Counted from the stretch's first letter, positions 1 to 7,503 are shown. The stretch is 15,235 bases of DNA from DASCQC01 sp036012865 (GCA_036012865.1 DASCQC010000003.1:1-15235), one strand, 5' to 3'. The notes: generated by a model not told the origin, from the letters alone. Program-made: numbers and translations.

Positions 1-140
1 AGATGGTCATGCCTGGAGATAAAATCACTTTTGAGGTAGATTTGATCTGCCCGATAGCGATGGATGAAGGTCTAAGGTTTGCTATCAGAGAGGGTGGAAA
101 AACAGTTGGTGCGGGTGTCGTCACCAAGATTATTGAATAG
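1..140 (+). CDS. tuf: Elongation factor Tu, 3' end (partial)
   Basis: EF-Tu is the GTPase that carries aminoacyl-tRNA to the ribosomal A site. Only the last 46 codons and the stop are present, reading from base 3; the rest lies upstream of the window. The peptide matches the end of domain III, which contacts tRNA: it starts MVMPGD, continues with PIAMDEGLRFAIREGGKTVG and ends GAGVVTKIIE before a TAG stop. This is close to the E. coli C-terminus. The gene is followed after 56 nt by tRNA-Trp and then secE, the place usually occupied by tufB in gammaproteobacteria. A second tuf begins at 15058, so the genome has at least two copies. Identification is certain; how similar the two copies are cannot be judged because they do not overlap here. 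Confidence 0.97.
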   Translation, partial: MVMPGDKITFEVDLICPIAMDEGLRFAIREGGKTVGAGVVTKIIE

Positions 141-196
141 TTGGTAAAAAAAATCAACTTTTTACTTGTCAAACAACGCCTTAAATATTAAGGTAT

Positions 197-272
197 AGGC
201 CAGTAGCTCAATTGGCAGAGCGGCGGTCTCCAAAACCGTAGGTTGGGGGTTCGATTCCCTCCTGGCCTGCCA
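197..272 (+). tRNA. trpT: tRNA-Trp (anticodon CCA)
   Basis: The 76-nt cloverleaf folds completely. Acceptor strand AGGCCAG (197-203) pairs with CTGGCCT (262-268), followed by discriminator G and an encoded CCA (270-272). The D stem is GCTC/GAGC (206-209, 218-221). The anticodon stem GCGGT/ACCGT (223-227, 235-239) has one G-T wobble at its base and a CTCCAAA loop with anticodon CCA at 230-232. The T stem GGGGG/CCCTC (245-249, 257-261) encloses TTCGATT. Anticodon CCA reads UGG only, so there is no sign of UGA being read as Trp. No well-placed promoter is visible in the 56 nt after tuf, and secE starts 16 nt downstream. The tRNA is therefore probably cut out of a longer tuf-trpT-secE transcript (inference). 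Confidence 0.98.
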
Positions 273-288
273 GATTGAGAATTTTGTT

Positions 289-654
289 ATGAAACAGGCT
301 GATAGTAGAGTGAATAAAGTACGGGATACCTCAATTTGGTGCCTAGTTTCCATGTTTTTCGTGGGAACTATGATTTTGCCTTTTGTGTTTGTGAAGTTAA
401 CCTTGGTGGTTCAATTACTATCTTGGCTTGCAACCCTTGCTGTTTCTTGCTTGTTAGGGTTACAAACACGGCAGGGTAAAGAGTTCTATGCGTTTTCGAA
501 GGAAGCTTATATAGAATTGCTTAAGGTTGTGTGGCCATCGAAGGACGAGGTAGTTCAAACGGGTGCAGTAGTTGCCGTTGTTGTTGTTTTGGTTTCACTT
601 ATGATTTGGGTCATAGATGCAATCATTACCTACGCATTTGGATGGATAAGATAA
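289..654 (+). CDS. secE: Preprotein translocase subunit SecE
   Basis: SecE is the small essential subunit that clamps the SecY channel in the inner membrane. The 121-residue product has the three-helix form typical of gammaproteobacteria: hydrophobic segments at about 15-36, 39-58 and 93-117. The family signature lies between helices two and three, WPSKDEVVQT at 82-91, equivalent to WPTRQETLHT in E. coli. The length is close to the E. coli protein (127). The start is the first ATG after the tRNA; the Shine-Dalgarno (SD) is weak (GAGA near 276). nusG follows after 8 nt, so the two are co-transcribed, the usual secE-nusG pair. Confidence 0.97.
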   Translation: MKQADSRVNKVRDTSIWCLVSMFFVGTMILPFVFVKLTLVVQLLSWLATLAVSCLLGLQTRQGKEFYAFSKEAYIELLKVVWPSKDEVVQTGAVVAVVVVLVSLMIWVIDAIITYAFGWIR

Positions 655-662
655 GGTTAAGT

Positions 663-1232
663 ATGAGTAATGAAGATAAAATAGTTAATGATTCAACCTT
701 TCGCTGGTTTGTGGTGAGGGTGTCAACAGGCTATGAAGAAAAAGTTAAAAATACCATTTTGCTAGCAGTTCAGCAAGCTAAGATGACTGATGGTATAGGT
801 GATTGTCTTGTTCCTACAGAAGAAATTATAGAGATGAAGGCGGGTGTTAAGCGCAAAACCAGGCGTAAGTTTTTTCCTGGGTATGTCTTAATACAGCTTG
901 ATATGAATGATGATTTGTGGCATTTGATTCGTCGTTTGCCCAATGTTCTTGGTTTTGTTGGGGGCACGCAGGATAAGCCTATGCCCATAACCAATAAAGA
1001 GGCCAAGGCCATTCTAGATAGAATGATGGATGCTACTGAAGGTCAATCGAAACCAAAGATTTCTTATGAGCTGGGCGAAGTTGTTCGGGTTATGGACGGT
1101 CCTTTCTCTGACTTTACCGGTGTCATTGAAGATATCAACTATGACAAAAGTCGTTTAGTCGTTTCGGTTCTTATTTTTGGAAGATCCACTCCGGTAGAGC
1201 TTGAGTTTAATCAAGTTGAAAAAAGCAGTTAA
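663..1232 (+). CDS. nusG: Transcription termination/antitermination protein NusG
   Basis: NusG binds elongating RNA polymerase across the cleft, suppresses pausing, and links polymerase to Rho or to the leading ribosome. The 189-residue product has an N-terminal NGN domain (about 13-121, from RWFVVRVSTGYEEKV through FFPGYVLIQ to the conserved NVLGFVGG) and a C-terminal KOW domain (about 136-189, with GEVVRVMDGPFSDFTGVIED and IFGRSTPVELEF). I chose ATG 663 because it follows the secE stop by 8 nt, has an AAGG SD at 653-656, and gives the family's normal length. An in-frame upstream ATG at 531 would add 44 residues encoded inside secE in another frame and is not credible. rplK follows after 17 nt. 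Confidence 0.98.
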   Translation: MSNEDKIVNDSTFRWFVVRVSTGYEEKVKNTILLAVQQAKMTDGIGDCLVPTEEIIEMKAGVKRKTRRKFFPGYVLIQLDMNDDLWHLIRRLPNVLGFVGGTQDKPMPITNKEAKAILDRMMDATEGQSKPKISYELGEVVRVMDGPFSDFTGVIEDINYDKSRLVVSVLIFGRSTPVELEFNQVEKSS

Positions 1233-1249
1233 ATAGATAGAGGTTGAAG

Positions 1250-1705
1250 ATGGCAAGTAAAGAAATTACCGCAGAGATTAAATTACAGGTAAAAGCGGGA
1301 GAAGCAATGGCAGGACCGCCGGTTGGCCCAGCTTTGGGGCAGCATGGTATTAACATTAAGCAGTTTTGTGATGATTTTAATCAACGCACAGCTACCCTTA
1401 AAAAAGGTTTGGTGTCTCCCGTAATTATTACGGTTTATAAAGACAGAACATTTACCTTCGTTGTTAAAACACCTCCTGCGTCAGTGCTCATTAAAGAATC
1501 ATTAGGCATTGCTTCAGGTAGTTCAGTGCCGAATAAGGATAAGGTGGGTAAATTAACCCTCGCGCAACTGCAAGACATTGCCAAGATCAAAATGCCTGAT
1601 ATTACCGCAGGTAGTTTGAAAGCAGCCATGAGTATCATTGCAGGTACGGCCCGTAGTATGGGTGTTGAGATTGAATCAGAGGGGGAAACTGTTGATGGTC
1701 AGTAA
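1250..1705 (+). CDS. rplK: 50S ribosomal protein L11
   Basis: L11 sits at the base of the stalk on the 23S GTPase centre and helps control EF-G and release-factor action. The 151-residue product shows the N-terminal proline-rich segment PPVGPALGQHG (23-33), which lies at the thiopeptide site. This is followed by VIITVYKDRTFTFVVKTPP, the PNKDKVGKL stretch, and the C-terminal rRNA-binding end GTARSMGVEIE. It is about nine residues longer than E. coli L11 at the C-terminus. The residues before PPVGP read AMAG instead of the usual ANPS. I chose ATG 1250 because AGAGG at 1239-1243 is correctly spaced; a TTG two codons upstream is too close to it. The 3' end overlaps rplA by 11 nt. Confidence 0.98.
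   Translation: MASKEITAEIKLQVKAGEAMAGPPVGPALGQHGINIKQFCDDFNQRTATLKKGLVSPVIITVYKDRTFTFVVKTPPASVLIKESLGIASGSSVPNKDKVGKLTLAQLQDIAKIKMPDITAGSLKAAMSIIAGTARSMGVEIESEGETVDGQ
1678..1685 (+). promoter_or_regulatory. Ribosome binding site of rplA inside rplK
   Basis: AGAGGGGG lies 9 nt before ATG 1695 and inside the last codons of rplK. It decides the rplA start: the in-frame ATG at 1638 has no comparable SD and would add 19 residues foreign to L1. Confidence 0.7.
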
Positions 1706-2375
1706 AAGAATGCAAGCAGCACATAAAAGTGCTGGTGAGATTAAGTCTCCTTTGGCACTAATCGATGCCATTAAACTATGTTGTGAAATGGCATCTGCTA
1801 AATTTGATGAAGGTTTAGATTTGGCTTTACACCTTGGTGTTGATCCGCGTAAGCATATGGTCAGAGGTTCATCGGCCATGCCGAATGGTTTAGGTAAGAG
1901 TAAACGCATTGCTGTTTTTGCAAGCGGAGATCAGGCCGAAGCAGCTAAGAAAGCTGGAGCCGTTGTTGTGGGTATGGAAGATTTGGCTGAGTCCATGAAG
2001 AAGTCTGTGGATTATGATGTTGTGATTGCAACCCCTGAGGCTATGAAGTTTGTGGGTAGATTAGGAAAGGTGTTGGGCCCTAAAGGGTTAATGCCTAACC
2101 CTAAAGTAGGCACGGTTACTCAAGATGCTGCTTCGGCTGTTAGTGCAGCCATGAAGGGACAGGTTATTTACAAAGTTGATAAATCTGGTATTGTACATTG
2201 TTCGGTCGGAAAATGTAAGTTTAAACCAGAGGAGCTTGTTGAGAATATTATACATTTTGTTTTAGATGTTAAAAAAGCTAAGCCAGCTGCTGCAAAAGGC
2301 CAGTATTTAAAGAAGTTATATATCAATTCAACGATGGGTCCGTCAGTTTTGGTGGATTTATCAAGTGTTAGTTAG
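1695..2375 (+). CDS. rplA: 50S ribosomal protein L1
   Basis: L1 forms the mobile L1 stalk that guides deacylated tRNA out through the E site. In E. coli it also represses translation of the L11-L1 mRNA. The 226-residue product carries the hallmark segment LGKVLGPKGLMPNPKVGTVT, the domain II sequence GLGKSKRIAVFASGDQAEAA, GMEDLAE, and the C-terminal KKAKPAAAKGQYLKKLYI. It is slightly shorter than E. coli L1 (234), with a short N-terminus MVSKRMQAAHKS. The start codon overlaps rplK by 11 nt, pointing to translational coupling. The stop TAG overlaps the SD of rplJ (TAGAGG), and rplJ begins 9 nt after the stop. Confidence 0.98.
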   Translation: MVSKRMQAAHKSAGEIKSPLALIDAIKLCCEMASAKFDEGLDLALHLGVDPRKHMVRGSSAMPNGLGKSKRIAVFASGDQAEAAKKAGAVVVGMEDLAESMKKSVDYDVVIATPEAMKFVGRLGKVLGPKGLMPNPKVGTVTQDAASAVSAAMKGQVIYKVDKSGIVHCSVGKCKFKPEELVENIIHFVLDVKKAKPAAAKGQYLKKLYINSTMGPSVLVDLSSVS

Positions 2376-2384
2376 AGGTTCATT

Positions 2385-2918
2385 ATGTCTGTAAATTTAT
2401 CTGAGAAGAAAACGGTTGTTGATGAAATTAATGGAGTTAGTCAAGAAGCTCCTTGCTTTATTGCTATGCAATATAGGGGGATGACTTCTAATGATCTTAA
2501 TAATTTCAGAAAAGAGGCCAGAGAATCAGGTGTTCTTTCTAAAGTTGTCAAAAACACCTTGGCACGAAGGGCTCTTAAGGGAACCCCTTTTGAAGCTTGT
2601 AGCGATGCTTTAGATGGCCCTAATATTTTATTATTTTCTTTGAATGAACCTAATTCAGCAGCCAAGTTGGCTGTTAAGTATTTAAATGATAATAAAGCTG
2701 CTAAATTGCAGGTATTATCTTTATCCGGATCAGGAAAATTGGACCATAAGCAACTGAAGTCAGTTGCAAATATGCCGAATAGAGAGCAAGCATTGTCCAT
2801 GCTGTTATCTTGCCTTCAAGGTCCAGTTCGCCAGGTTGCTACATCATTGTCTGATGTGGCAGGACGTTTAGCTAGAGTGGTGCAAGCTGTTTCTGAACAA
2901 AAACAGTCGGCAAGCTAG
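2385..2918 (+). CDS. rplJ: 50S ribosomal protein L10
   Basis: L10 anchors the L7/L12 dimers to 23S rRNA and so carries the factor-recruiting stalk. The 177-residue product has the conserved N-terminal rRNA-binding half, including the RGMTSNDLNNFRKEARESGV stretch, KVVKNTLARRALKGTPFE and GPNILLFS. Its C-terminal half ends in a helix (from about RQVATSLSDVAGRLARVVQA) that would bind L7/L12 N-termini. It is slightly longer than E. coli L10 (165). The SD (AGAGG, 2374-2378) overlaps the rplA stop. The long leader that carries the L10-L12 autoregulatory site in E. coli is missing. rplL follows after 30 nt. Confidence 0.97.
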   Translation: MSVNLSEKKTVVDEINGVSQEAPCFIAMQYRGMTSNDLNNFRKEARESGVLSKVVKNTLARRALKGTPFEACSDALDGPNILLFSLNEPNSAAKLAVKYLNDNKAAKLQVLSLSGSGKLDHKQLKSVANMPNREQALSMLLSCLQGPVRQVATSLSDVAGRLARVVQAVSEQKQSAS

Positions 2919-2933
2919 AGTAAGTTACAACAA

Positions 2934-2940
2934 TAGGAGA
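2934..2940 (+). promoter_or_regulatory. Strong ribosome binding site of rplL
   Basis: TAGGAGA lies 8 nt before the GTG start of rplL. It is among the best SD matches in the window. This suits a protein needed in several copies per ribosome and supports the GTG start at 2949. Confidence 0.7.
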
Positions 2941-2948
2941 CATTAAAA

Positions 2949-3335
2949 GTGAGTGAAGCCCTAAAAGTCGATAAATTAGTCGATGCAATAGAGAACCTAA
3001 CGGTTCTAGAAGTGACTCAATTGGTTGAAAAGATTGAGAAGAAGTTTAACGTATCAGCGACTGCAGCTGTAGCTGCTGCTGCGCCTGCTGCATCTCAAGA
3101 TGCTGGAGCTGCTGCAGAAGAGAAAACTGAATTTGATGTTGTTATGAGCAGTTTTGGTGATAAGAAGATCAATGTCATTAAGGTTGTTCGTGAAATTACA
3201 GGTGCATCTTTGAAAGAAGCCAAAGACTTGGTTGAGGGAACCCCTTCAACAATCAAGAGTGGTGCTGCCAAAGCTGAAGCTGAAGAGATTGTTAATAAGC
3301 TTAAAGAGGCCGGTGCTTCGGTTGATCTTAAATAA
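2949..3335 (+). CDS. rplL: 50S ribosomal protein L7/L12
   Basis: L7/L12 is the multi-copy stalk protein that recruits EF-Tu, EF-G, IF2 and RF3. The 128-residue product has an N-terminal dimerisation domain (about 1-33), an Ala-rich flexible hinge (about 36-57), and a C-terminal factor-binding domain (about 60-128) with EFDVVMSSFGDKKINVIKVV, LKEAKDLVEG and a final LKEAGASVDLK. It starts with GTG, the only non-ATG start in the window; the strong SD TAGGAGA and the normal N-terminus MSEALKVDKLVDAIENLTV support it. The usually invariant TGLGLKEAKD loop reads TGASLKEAKD (84-93), an unusual change next to the factor-contact helix. A hairpin attenuator follows before rpoB. Confidence 0.98.
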   Translation: MSEALKVDKLVDAIENLTVLEVTQLVEKIEKKFNVSATAAVAAAAPAASQDAGAAAEEKTEFDVVMSSFGDKKINVIKVVREITGASLKEAKDLVEGTPSTIKSGAAKAEAEEIVNKLKEAGASVDLK

Positions 3336-3354
3336 ATCTGTTAGCTTTTTTTAT

Positions 3355-3391
3355 CCAGGGACATGATGTATCATGTCCCTGGTATTTGTTT
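3355..3391 (+). terminator. rplL-rpoB attenuator hairpin
   Basis: CCAGGGACATGA (3355-3366) and TCATGTCCCTGG (3371-3382) form a perfect 12-bp stem with a 4-nt TGTA loop. The tail TATTTGTTT is T-rich but interrupted. No separate rpoB promoter is obvious in the 94-nt gap. The hairpin is therefore best read as a partial terminator (attenuator) that lets only part of transcription continue into rpoBC, as at the same place in E. coli. An RNase III processing role is also possible. The hairpin is seen directly; partial read-through is inferred. Confidence 0.85.
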
Positions 3392-3429
3392 ATGTTAAAT
3401 ATTTTAAGTGTGCAACGAGGCAGAGTTAG

Positions 3430-6400
3430 ATGACCAGTGTAAAAGTTAAGCGGCCAAGAATAAATTTAGGTTTTCATCAAGATGCAATTGAAATTCCAAA
3501 TTTGGTGTATATTCAAGTACAGTCTTTCAATGATTTTATTCAAGTAGGGGTTGCTCCTGACAAATTGCAAAATAAAGGATTGCATGCATCTTTTAAGTCA
3601 ATTTTTCCTATTTCGAGTTCCTCGGGTCATTTACAACTTGAGTATTTAAGTTATGACTTAGCTGAGCCCGCATTCAGTATTGCAGATTGTAAACTTAGAG
3701 GTTCGACATATGCTTCATCTTTAAGAGCTAAAATTCGTTTAATTCATTATGAAAAAGACGGTGCAAAGGCAGGCCAGGTTAAAGGTGTTAAAGAGCAAGA
3801 TGTTTATATGGGTGAATTACCTTTAATGACACCGACTGGAAGTTTTGTGGTTAATGGTACTGAGCGTGTTGTAGTGTCGCAATTACATCGATCTCCAGGT
3901 GTGTTTTTTGAGCATGATAAAGGCAAAACTCATTCTTCTGGAAAACTATTGTATTCTGCGCGCATCATTCCTTACCGAGGAGCTTGGTTAGACTTTGAGT
4001 TTGACAGCAAGAATTCTATTTTTGTAAGGATTGATCGTAGGCGTAAGCTTCCTGTCACTATTATTTTAAAAGCCCTTGGTCATAGTACTGAAAGTATATT
4101 AAAGCAATTTTTCGAGACAATTAAGGTTTCCATTAGTTCAGATAAAGTCTCATTTAATTCTGATCCAGAACTTTTGGTAGGAACCATTGCTTATGCGGAT
4201 ATTTGTAAAGGTAAAGAAGTCATTGTTAAAGGAAGCAGTCGTATTTCTAATCGACATGTTAACAAAATAAAAGAGGCTAAGATCAAGACAATTACTTATG
4301 ATTTGGGCTACTTAATAGGCAAAGTTGTTGCAACCACTGTTATTGATAAAGCAACGGGTGAAATTATTGTTGATGCCAATGATATTTTAACTCAGGATCA
4401 TCTTGATGCCTTACAGGCTGCGAAAAAGTCTTCAGTCAATATTATCTATTTCAATGATATTGATAGGGGTCGTTATATTTCAGATACGCTGAGACTTGAT
4501 GGTCTTAATAATAAGCTAGAAGCGTTGGTTGAAATTTATCGGGTCATGAGACCAGGTGAACCTCCGACTAAAGACTCTGCAGAGGCCCTGTTTAACAGTT
4601 TGTTTTTTACAGATGATAGGTATGATCTTTCTCCCATTGGGCGCATGAAATTTAATAAACGTATTGGCATGAATGTTGATGAAAGCGTGACTGTATTGAG
4701 CCCTGAAGATATCGTTAAGGTTCTTGAAACTTTAGTCGATATTCGTGATGGTAAAGGACAGGTAGATGATATTGATAATTTAGCTAATAGAAGGGTTCGT
4801 TCGGTCGGTGAAATGATTGATAATCAGCTTAGAATTGGTTTGATACGAGTAGAAAGGGCTATTAAAGATCGTATGGCGCACCCTGATACTGATGAATACA
4901 TGCCTCAGGATTTTATTATAGCGAAACCTTTGATCTCAACTTTAAGAGACTTTTTTGGTTCCAGTCAATTATCGCAGTTTATGGAACAAAATAACCCACT
5001 TTCTGAAGTCACTCATAAACGACGAATTTCAGCTTTGGGGCCAGGTGGTCTTTCGAGAGATCGTGCGGGTTTTGATGTGAGGGATGTTCACCATACACAC
5101 TACGGAAGGGTTTGCCCAATTGAGACTCCAGAGGGTCAAAATATTGGTCTAATTAACTCTTTATCTGTATACTCGATGCCTGATGAATATGGTTTCTTGC
5201 AGTCTCCTTTTGTTAAGGTGGATAACGGTAAGGTTACCGATGAAATAGTTTATTTAACAGCGATTGATGAATTTAACCACTACATTGGGCAGAAAAATTT
5301 CCAAGGAGATAATAATTCGGTTAAAGAGGGTTTGGTTCCCTGTCGATATCAATGCGAGTTTACCTTTACAGATGGTGCAAATATCCAATATGCCGATGTT
5401 TCAACCAAGCAGTTAGTCTCTGTGGCAGCCGCCTTGATCCCTTTTCTTGAGCACGATGATGCCAACCGTGCATTAATGGGATCTAATATGCAACGACAAG
5501 CAGTGCCTACGATTCGTGCTGAAAAGCCTTTAGTGGGTACAGGCATGGAGAGAGCTGTTGCTTCAGATTCTGGGATTTCGACGGTAGCAGAACATTCAGG
5601 TGTTGTTGAATTGATAGATTCTTCAAGAATTGTTATTAAATCTGATGTTTTAGAAGATTCAGATAATTTGGGGGTTGATGTTTATAACTTAACTAAGTTT
5701 TCTAGGTCCAATCAAAACACTTGCATCAATCATCGTCCTATTGTTAATGAAGGAGATATGGTTGCAAAAGGTGAAGTTTTAGCAGATGGTCCGTCCATTG
5801 ATTTAGGGGAATTAGCGTTAGGTCAAAACATGCTCATATCTTTTATGTCGTGGAATGGTTATAACTTTGAGGATTCAATTCTGATTTCTGAGAGGGTTGT
5901 TCGTGAGGATCGCTTTACTTCGATTCATATTCAAGAGCTAAGTTGTATTTCAAGGGATACTAAATTAGGCCCTGAAGAAATTAGTGCAGATATTCCTAAT
6001 ATTGGTGAAAGTGCATTGGGCAAGTTGGATGAGTCAGGTATTGTTTACATCGGAGCTCAAGTTGTCCCAGGTGATATTCTGGTTGGTAAGGTGACCCCGA
6101 AGGGCGAAACGCAATTAACTCCTGAAGAAAAACTTTTAAGAGCCATTTTTGGTGAAAAAGCTTCGGATGTGAAAGACTCTTCTTTACGAGTTCCTCCTGG
6201 GGTTAAAGGCACGGTCATTGATGTTCAAATATTCACTAGAGATGGTGTAGATAAAGATGATAGGGCCAAAATTATTGATGAAAGTGAGTTAGAACGATCG
6301 CGCAAAGATTTGCATGATACCATGAGGTTAAAGCAGAATGTTGTTTTTGAGCAACTTGAGAAGAAATTGGTAGGATTGACTGTTGTGAGCGGACCTAACC

Positions 6401-7488
6401 TTAAGAAGGGTACAGTTTTAACCAAAGATCATTTGTCAACAGTCAACAAGATAGATTGGTTTTCGTTGAAGTTTTCTGATGCAAGCATCAATGACTATCT
6501 TGTAGAGCTGAAAGGTCAGTATGATGATCTTAGAAAAAGTTATGAAAAAGCTCTTGAACATAAGAAAACTCAGTTGCAAGCAGGGGATGACTTATCTCCA
6601 GGGGTGATTAAAATTGTTAAAGTTTTCTTGGCTCAAAAACGTAAGATTCAACCTGGTGATAAGATGGCCGGTCGTCATGGTAATAAGGGGGTTGTTTCCG
6701 TTATTGTTCCTGTAGAGGATATGCCTTATCTTGATGATGGTACGCCGATTGATATCGTTTTGAATCCATTGGGAGTTCCCTCTCGGATGAATGTTGGCCA
6801 GGTTCTAGAGACGCACCTTGGTTGGGCGGCAAAATCACTGGGTAAGCAATTATCTGATTTGCTCAATAGCAAACAGATGCCTGAATTGAGACAACATCTC
6901 CATAAGATTTTAGAGTTCAGTAGTGAACACAATGAAAATATCTTGGAGGCACCTGAGGAAAGAGTGCTTGAAATAACTCATCATTATAAACAAGGGGTTC
7001 CTTTTGCTTCTCCTGTATTTGATGGGGCGGAAGAGTCTAAGATCAAAGAGTTATTAAAACTAGCAGGGCTGTCTTCTTCGGGGCAAGCGTACCTTAAAGA
7101 TGGCAGAACAGGGCGACAATTTGATCGACCTAGTACTGTAGGGTATATGTATATGCTGAAATTGAACCATTTGGTTGATGACAAGATGCATGCACGTTCC
7201 ACAGGTTCTTATAGTTTGGTTACGCAGCAACCCCTGGGTGGTAAAGCTCAATTTGGGGGGCAGCGTTTTGGTGAAATGGAGGTATGGGCGCTGCAAGCAT
7301 ATGGCGCAGCTTATACACTTCAAGAGATGTTAACAGTGAAGTCTGATGATGTCAGTGGTCGTACACGCATGTACAAGAATATTGTTGACGGTAATTACAA
7401 TATGAGTCCAGGCATGCCGGAATCATTTAACGTGTTAGTTAAAGAGATTCGGGCATTAGGTATTGACGTATTGTTAGAGAATGAATAG
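3430..7488 (+). CDS. rpoB: DNA-directed RNA polymerase subunit beta
   Basis: This is the second-largest core subunit; it forms one side of the active-site cleft and holds the rifampicin pocket. The 1352-residue product (E. coli 1342) aligns throughout. It has protrusion and lobe with the SI1 insertion (about 225-345), the rifampicin region GSSQLSQFMEQNNPLSEVTH ending RRISALGPGG (about 510-540), ETPEGQNIGL, the SI2 insertion, IQPGDKMAGRHGNKG with active-site lysines 1078 and 1086, and the C-terminal clamp/switch segment LNHLVDDKMHARSTGSYSL, including His1247 (E. coli H1237). The rifampicin contacts equivalent to H526 and S531 are wild type (H529, S534), but D516 is Glu (E519). The SD GAGG is 9 nt before the ATG. 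The stop is a triple TAG, and rpoC starts 15 nt after the first. Confidence 0.99.
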   Translation: MTSVKVKRPRINLGFHQDAIEIPNLVYIQVQSFNDFIQVGVAPDKLQNKGLHASFKSIFPISSSSGHLQLEYLSYDLAEPAFSIADCKLRGSTYASSLRAKIRLIHYEKDGAKAGQVKGVKEQDVYMGELPLMTPTGSFVVNGTERVVVSQLHRSPGVFFEHDKGKTHSSGKLLYSARIIPYRGAWLDFEFDSKNSIFVRIDRRRKLPVTIILKALGHSTESILKQFFETIKVSISSDKVSFNSDPELLVGTIAYADICKGKEVIVKGSSRISNRHVNKIKEAKIKTITYDLGYLIGKVVATTVIDKATGEIIVDANDILTQDHLDALQAAKKSSVNIIYFNDIDRGRYISDTLRLDGLNNKLEALVEIYRVMRPGEPPTKDSAEALFNSLFFTDDRYDLSPIGRMKFNKRIGMNVDESVTVLSPEDIVKVLETLVDIRDGKGQVDDIDNLANRRVRSVGEMIDNQLRIGLIRVERAIKDRMAHPDTDEYMPQDFIIAKPLISTLRDFFGSSQLSQFMEQNNPLSEVTHKRRISALGPGGLSRDRAGFDVRDVHHTHYGRVCPIETPEGQNIGLINSLSVYSMPDEYGFLQSPFVKVDNGKVTDEIVYLTAIDEFNHYIGQKNFQGDNNSVKEGLVPCRYQCEFTFTDGANIQYADVSTKQLVSVAAALIPFLEHDDANRALMGSNMQRQAVPTIRAEKPLVGTGMERAVASDSGISTVAEHSGVVELIDSSRIVIKSDVLEDSDNLGVDVYNLTKFSRSNQNTCINHRPIVNEGDMVAKGEVLADGPSIDLGELALGQNMLISFMSWNGYNFEDSILISERVVREDRFTSIHIQELSCISRDTKLGPEEISADIPNIGESALGKLDESGIVYIGAQVVPGDILVGKVTPKGETQLTPEEKLLRAIFGEKASDVKDSSLRVPPGVKGTVIDVQIFTRDGVDKDDRAKIIDESELERSRKDLHDTMRLKQNVVFEQLEKKLVGLTVVSGPNLKKGTVLTKDHLSTVNKIDWFSLKFSDASINDYLVELKGQYDDLRKSYEKALEHKKTQLQAGDDLSPGVIKIVKVFLAQKRKIQPGDKMAGRHGNKGVVSVIVPVEDMPYLDDGTPIDIVLNPLGVPSRMNVGQVLETHLGWAAKSLGKQLSDLLNSKQMPELRQHLHKILEFSSEHNENILEAPEERVLEITHHYKQGVPFASPVFDGAEESKIKELLKLAGLSSSGQAYLKDGRTGRQFDRPSTVGYMYMLKLNHLVDDKMHARSTGSYSLVTQQPLGGKAQFGGQRFGEMEVWALQAYGAAYTLQEMLTVKSDDVSGRTRMYKNIVDGNYNMSPGMPESFNVLVKEIRALGIDVLLENE

Positions 7489-7497
7489 TAGTAGGGG
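7486..7497 (+). other. Triple in-frame TAG stop merged with rpoC ribosome binding site
   Basis: After the last rpoB codon (GAA) the frame reads TAG TAG TAG, and the third TAG is also the start of TAGGGG, the rpoC SD, 6 nt before ATG 7504. A ribosome that misses the first stop meets two more at once, and termination is placed directly on the next initiation site. Confidence 0.85.
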
Positions 7498-7503
7498 TCC
7501 ACA

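Noticed and set aside
144..165. Inverted repeat GTAAAAA/TTTTTAC after the first tuf
   Set aside because: Seven nearly all A-T pairs with an 8-nt loop and no T-tract after it; too weak to call a terminator.
166..194. Promoter TTGTCA - 17 nt - TAAGGT before tRNA-Trp
   Set aside because: The -10 match is poor and transcription would begin near 201, inside the mature tRNA (which starts at 197).
531..662. 44-residue N-terminal extension of NusG
   Set aside because: It lies inside secE in another frame, and the normal NusG length and SD support ATG 663.
1638..1694. 19-residue N-terminal extension of L1
   Set aside because: It overlaps the rplK coding sequence, is not L1-like, and the SD AGAGGGGG supports ATG 1695.
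2441..2800. 119-residue open frame on the - strand opposite rplJ
   Set aside because: Lies wholly antisense to a conserved gene, has no recognisable protein features, and reflects codon composition of rplJ.
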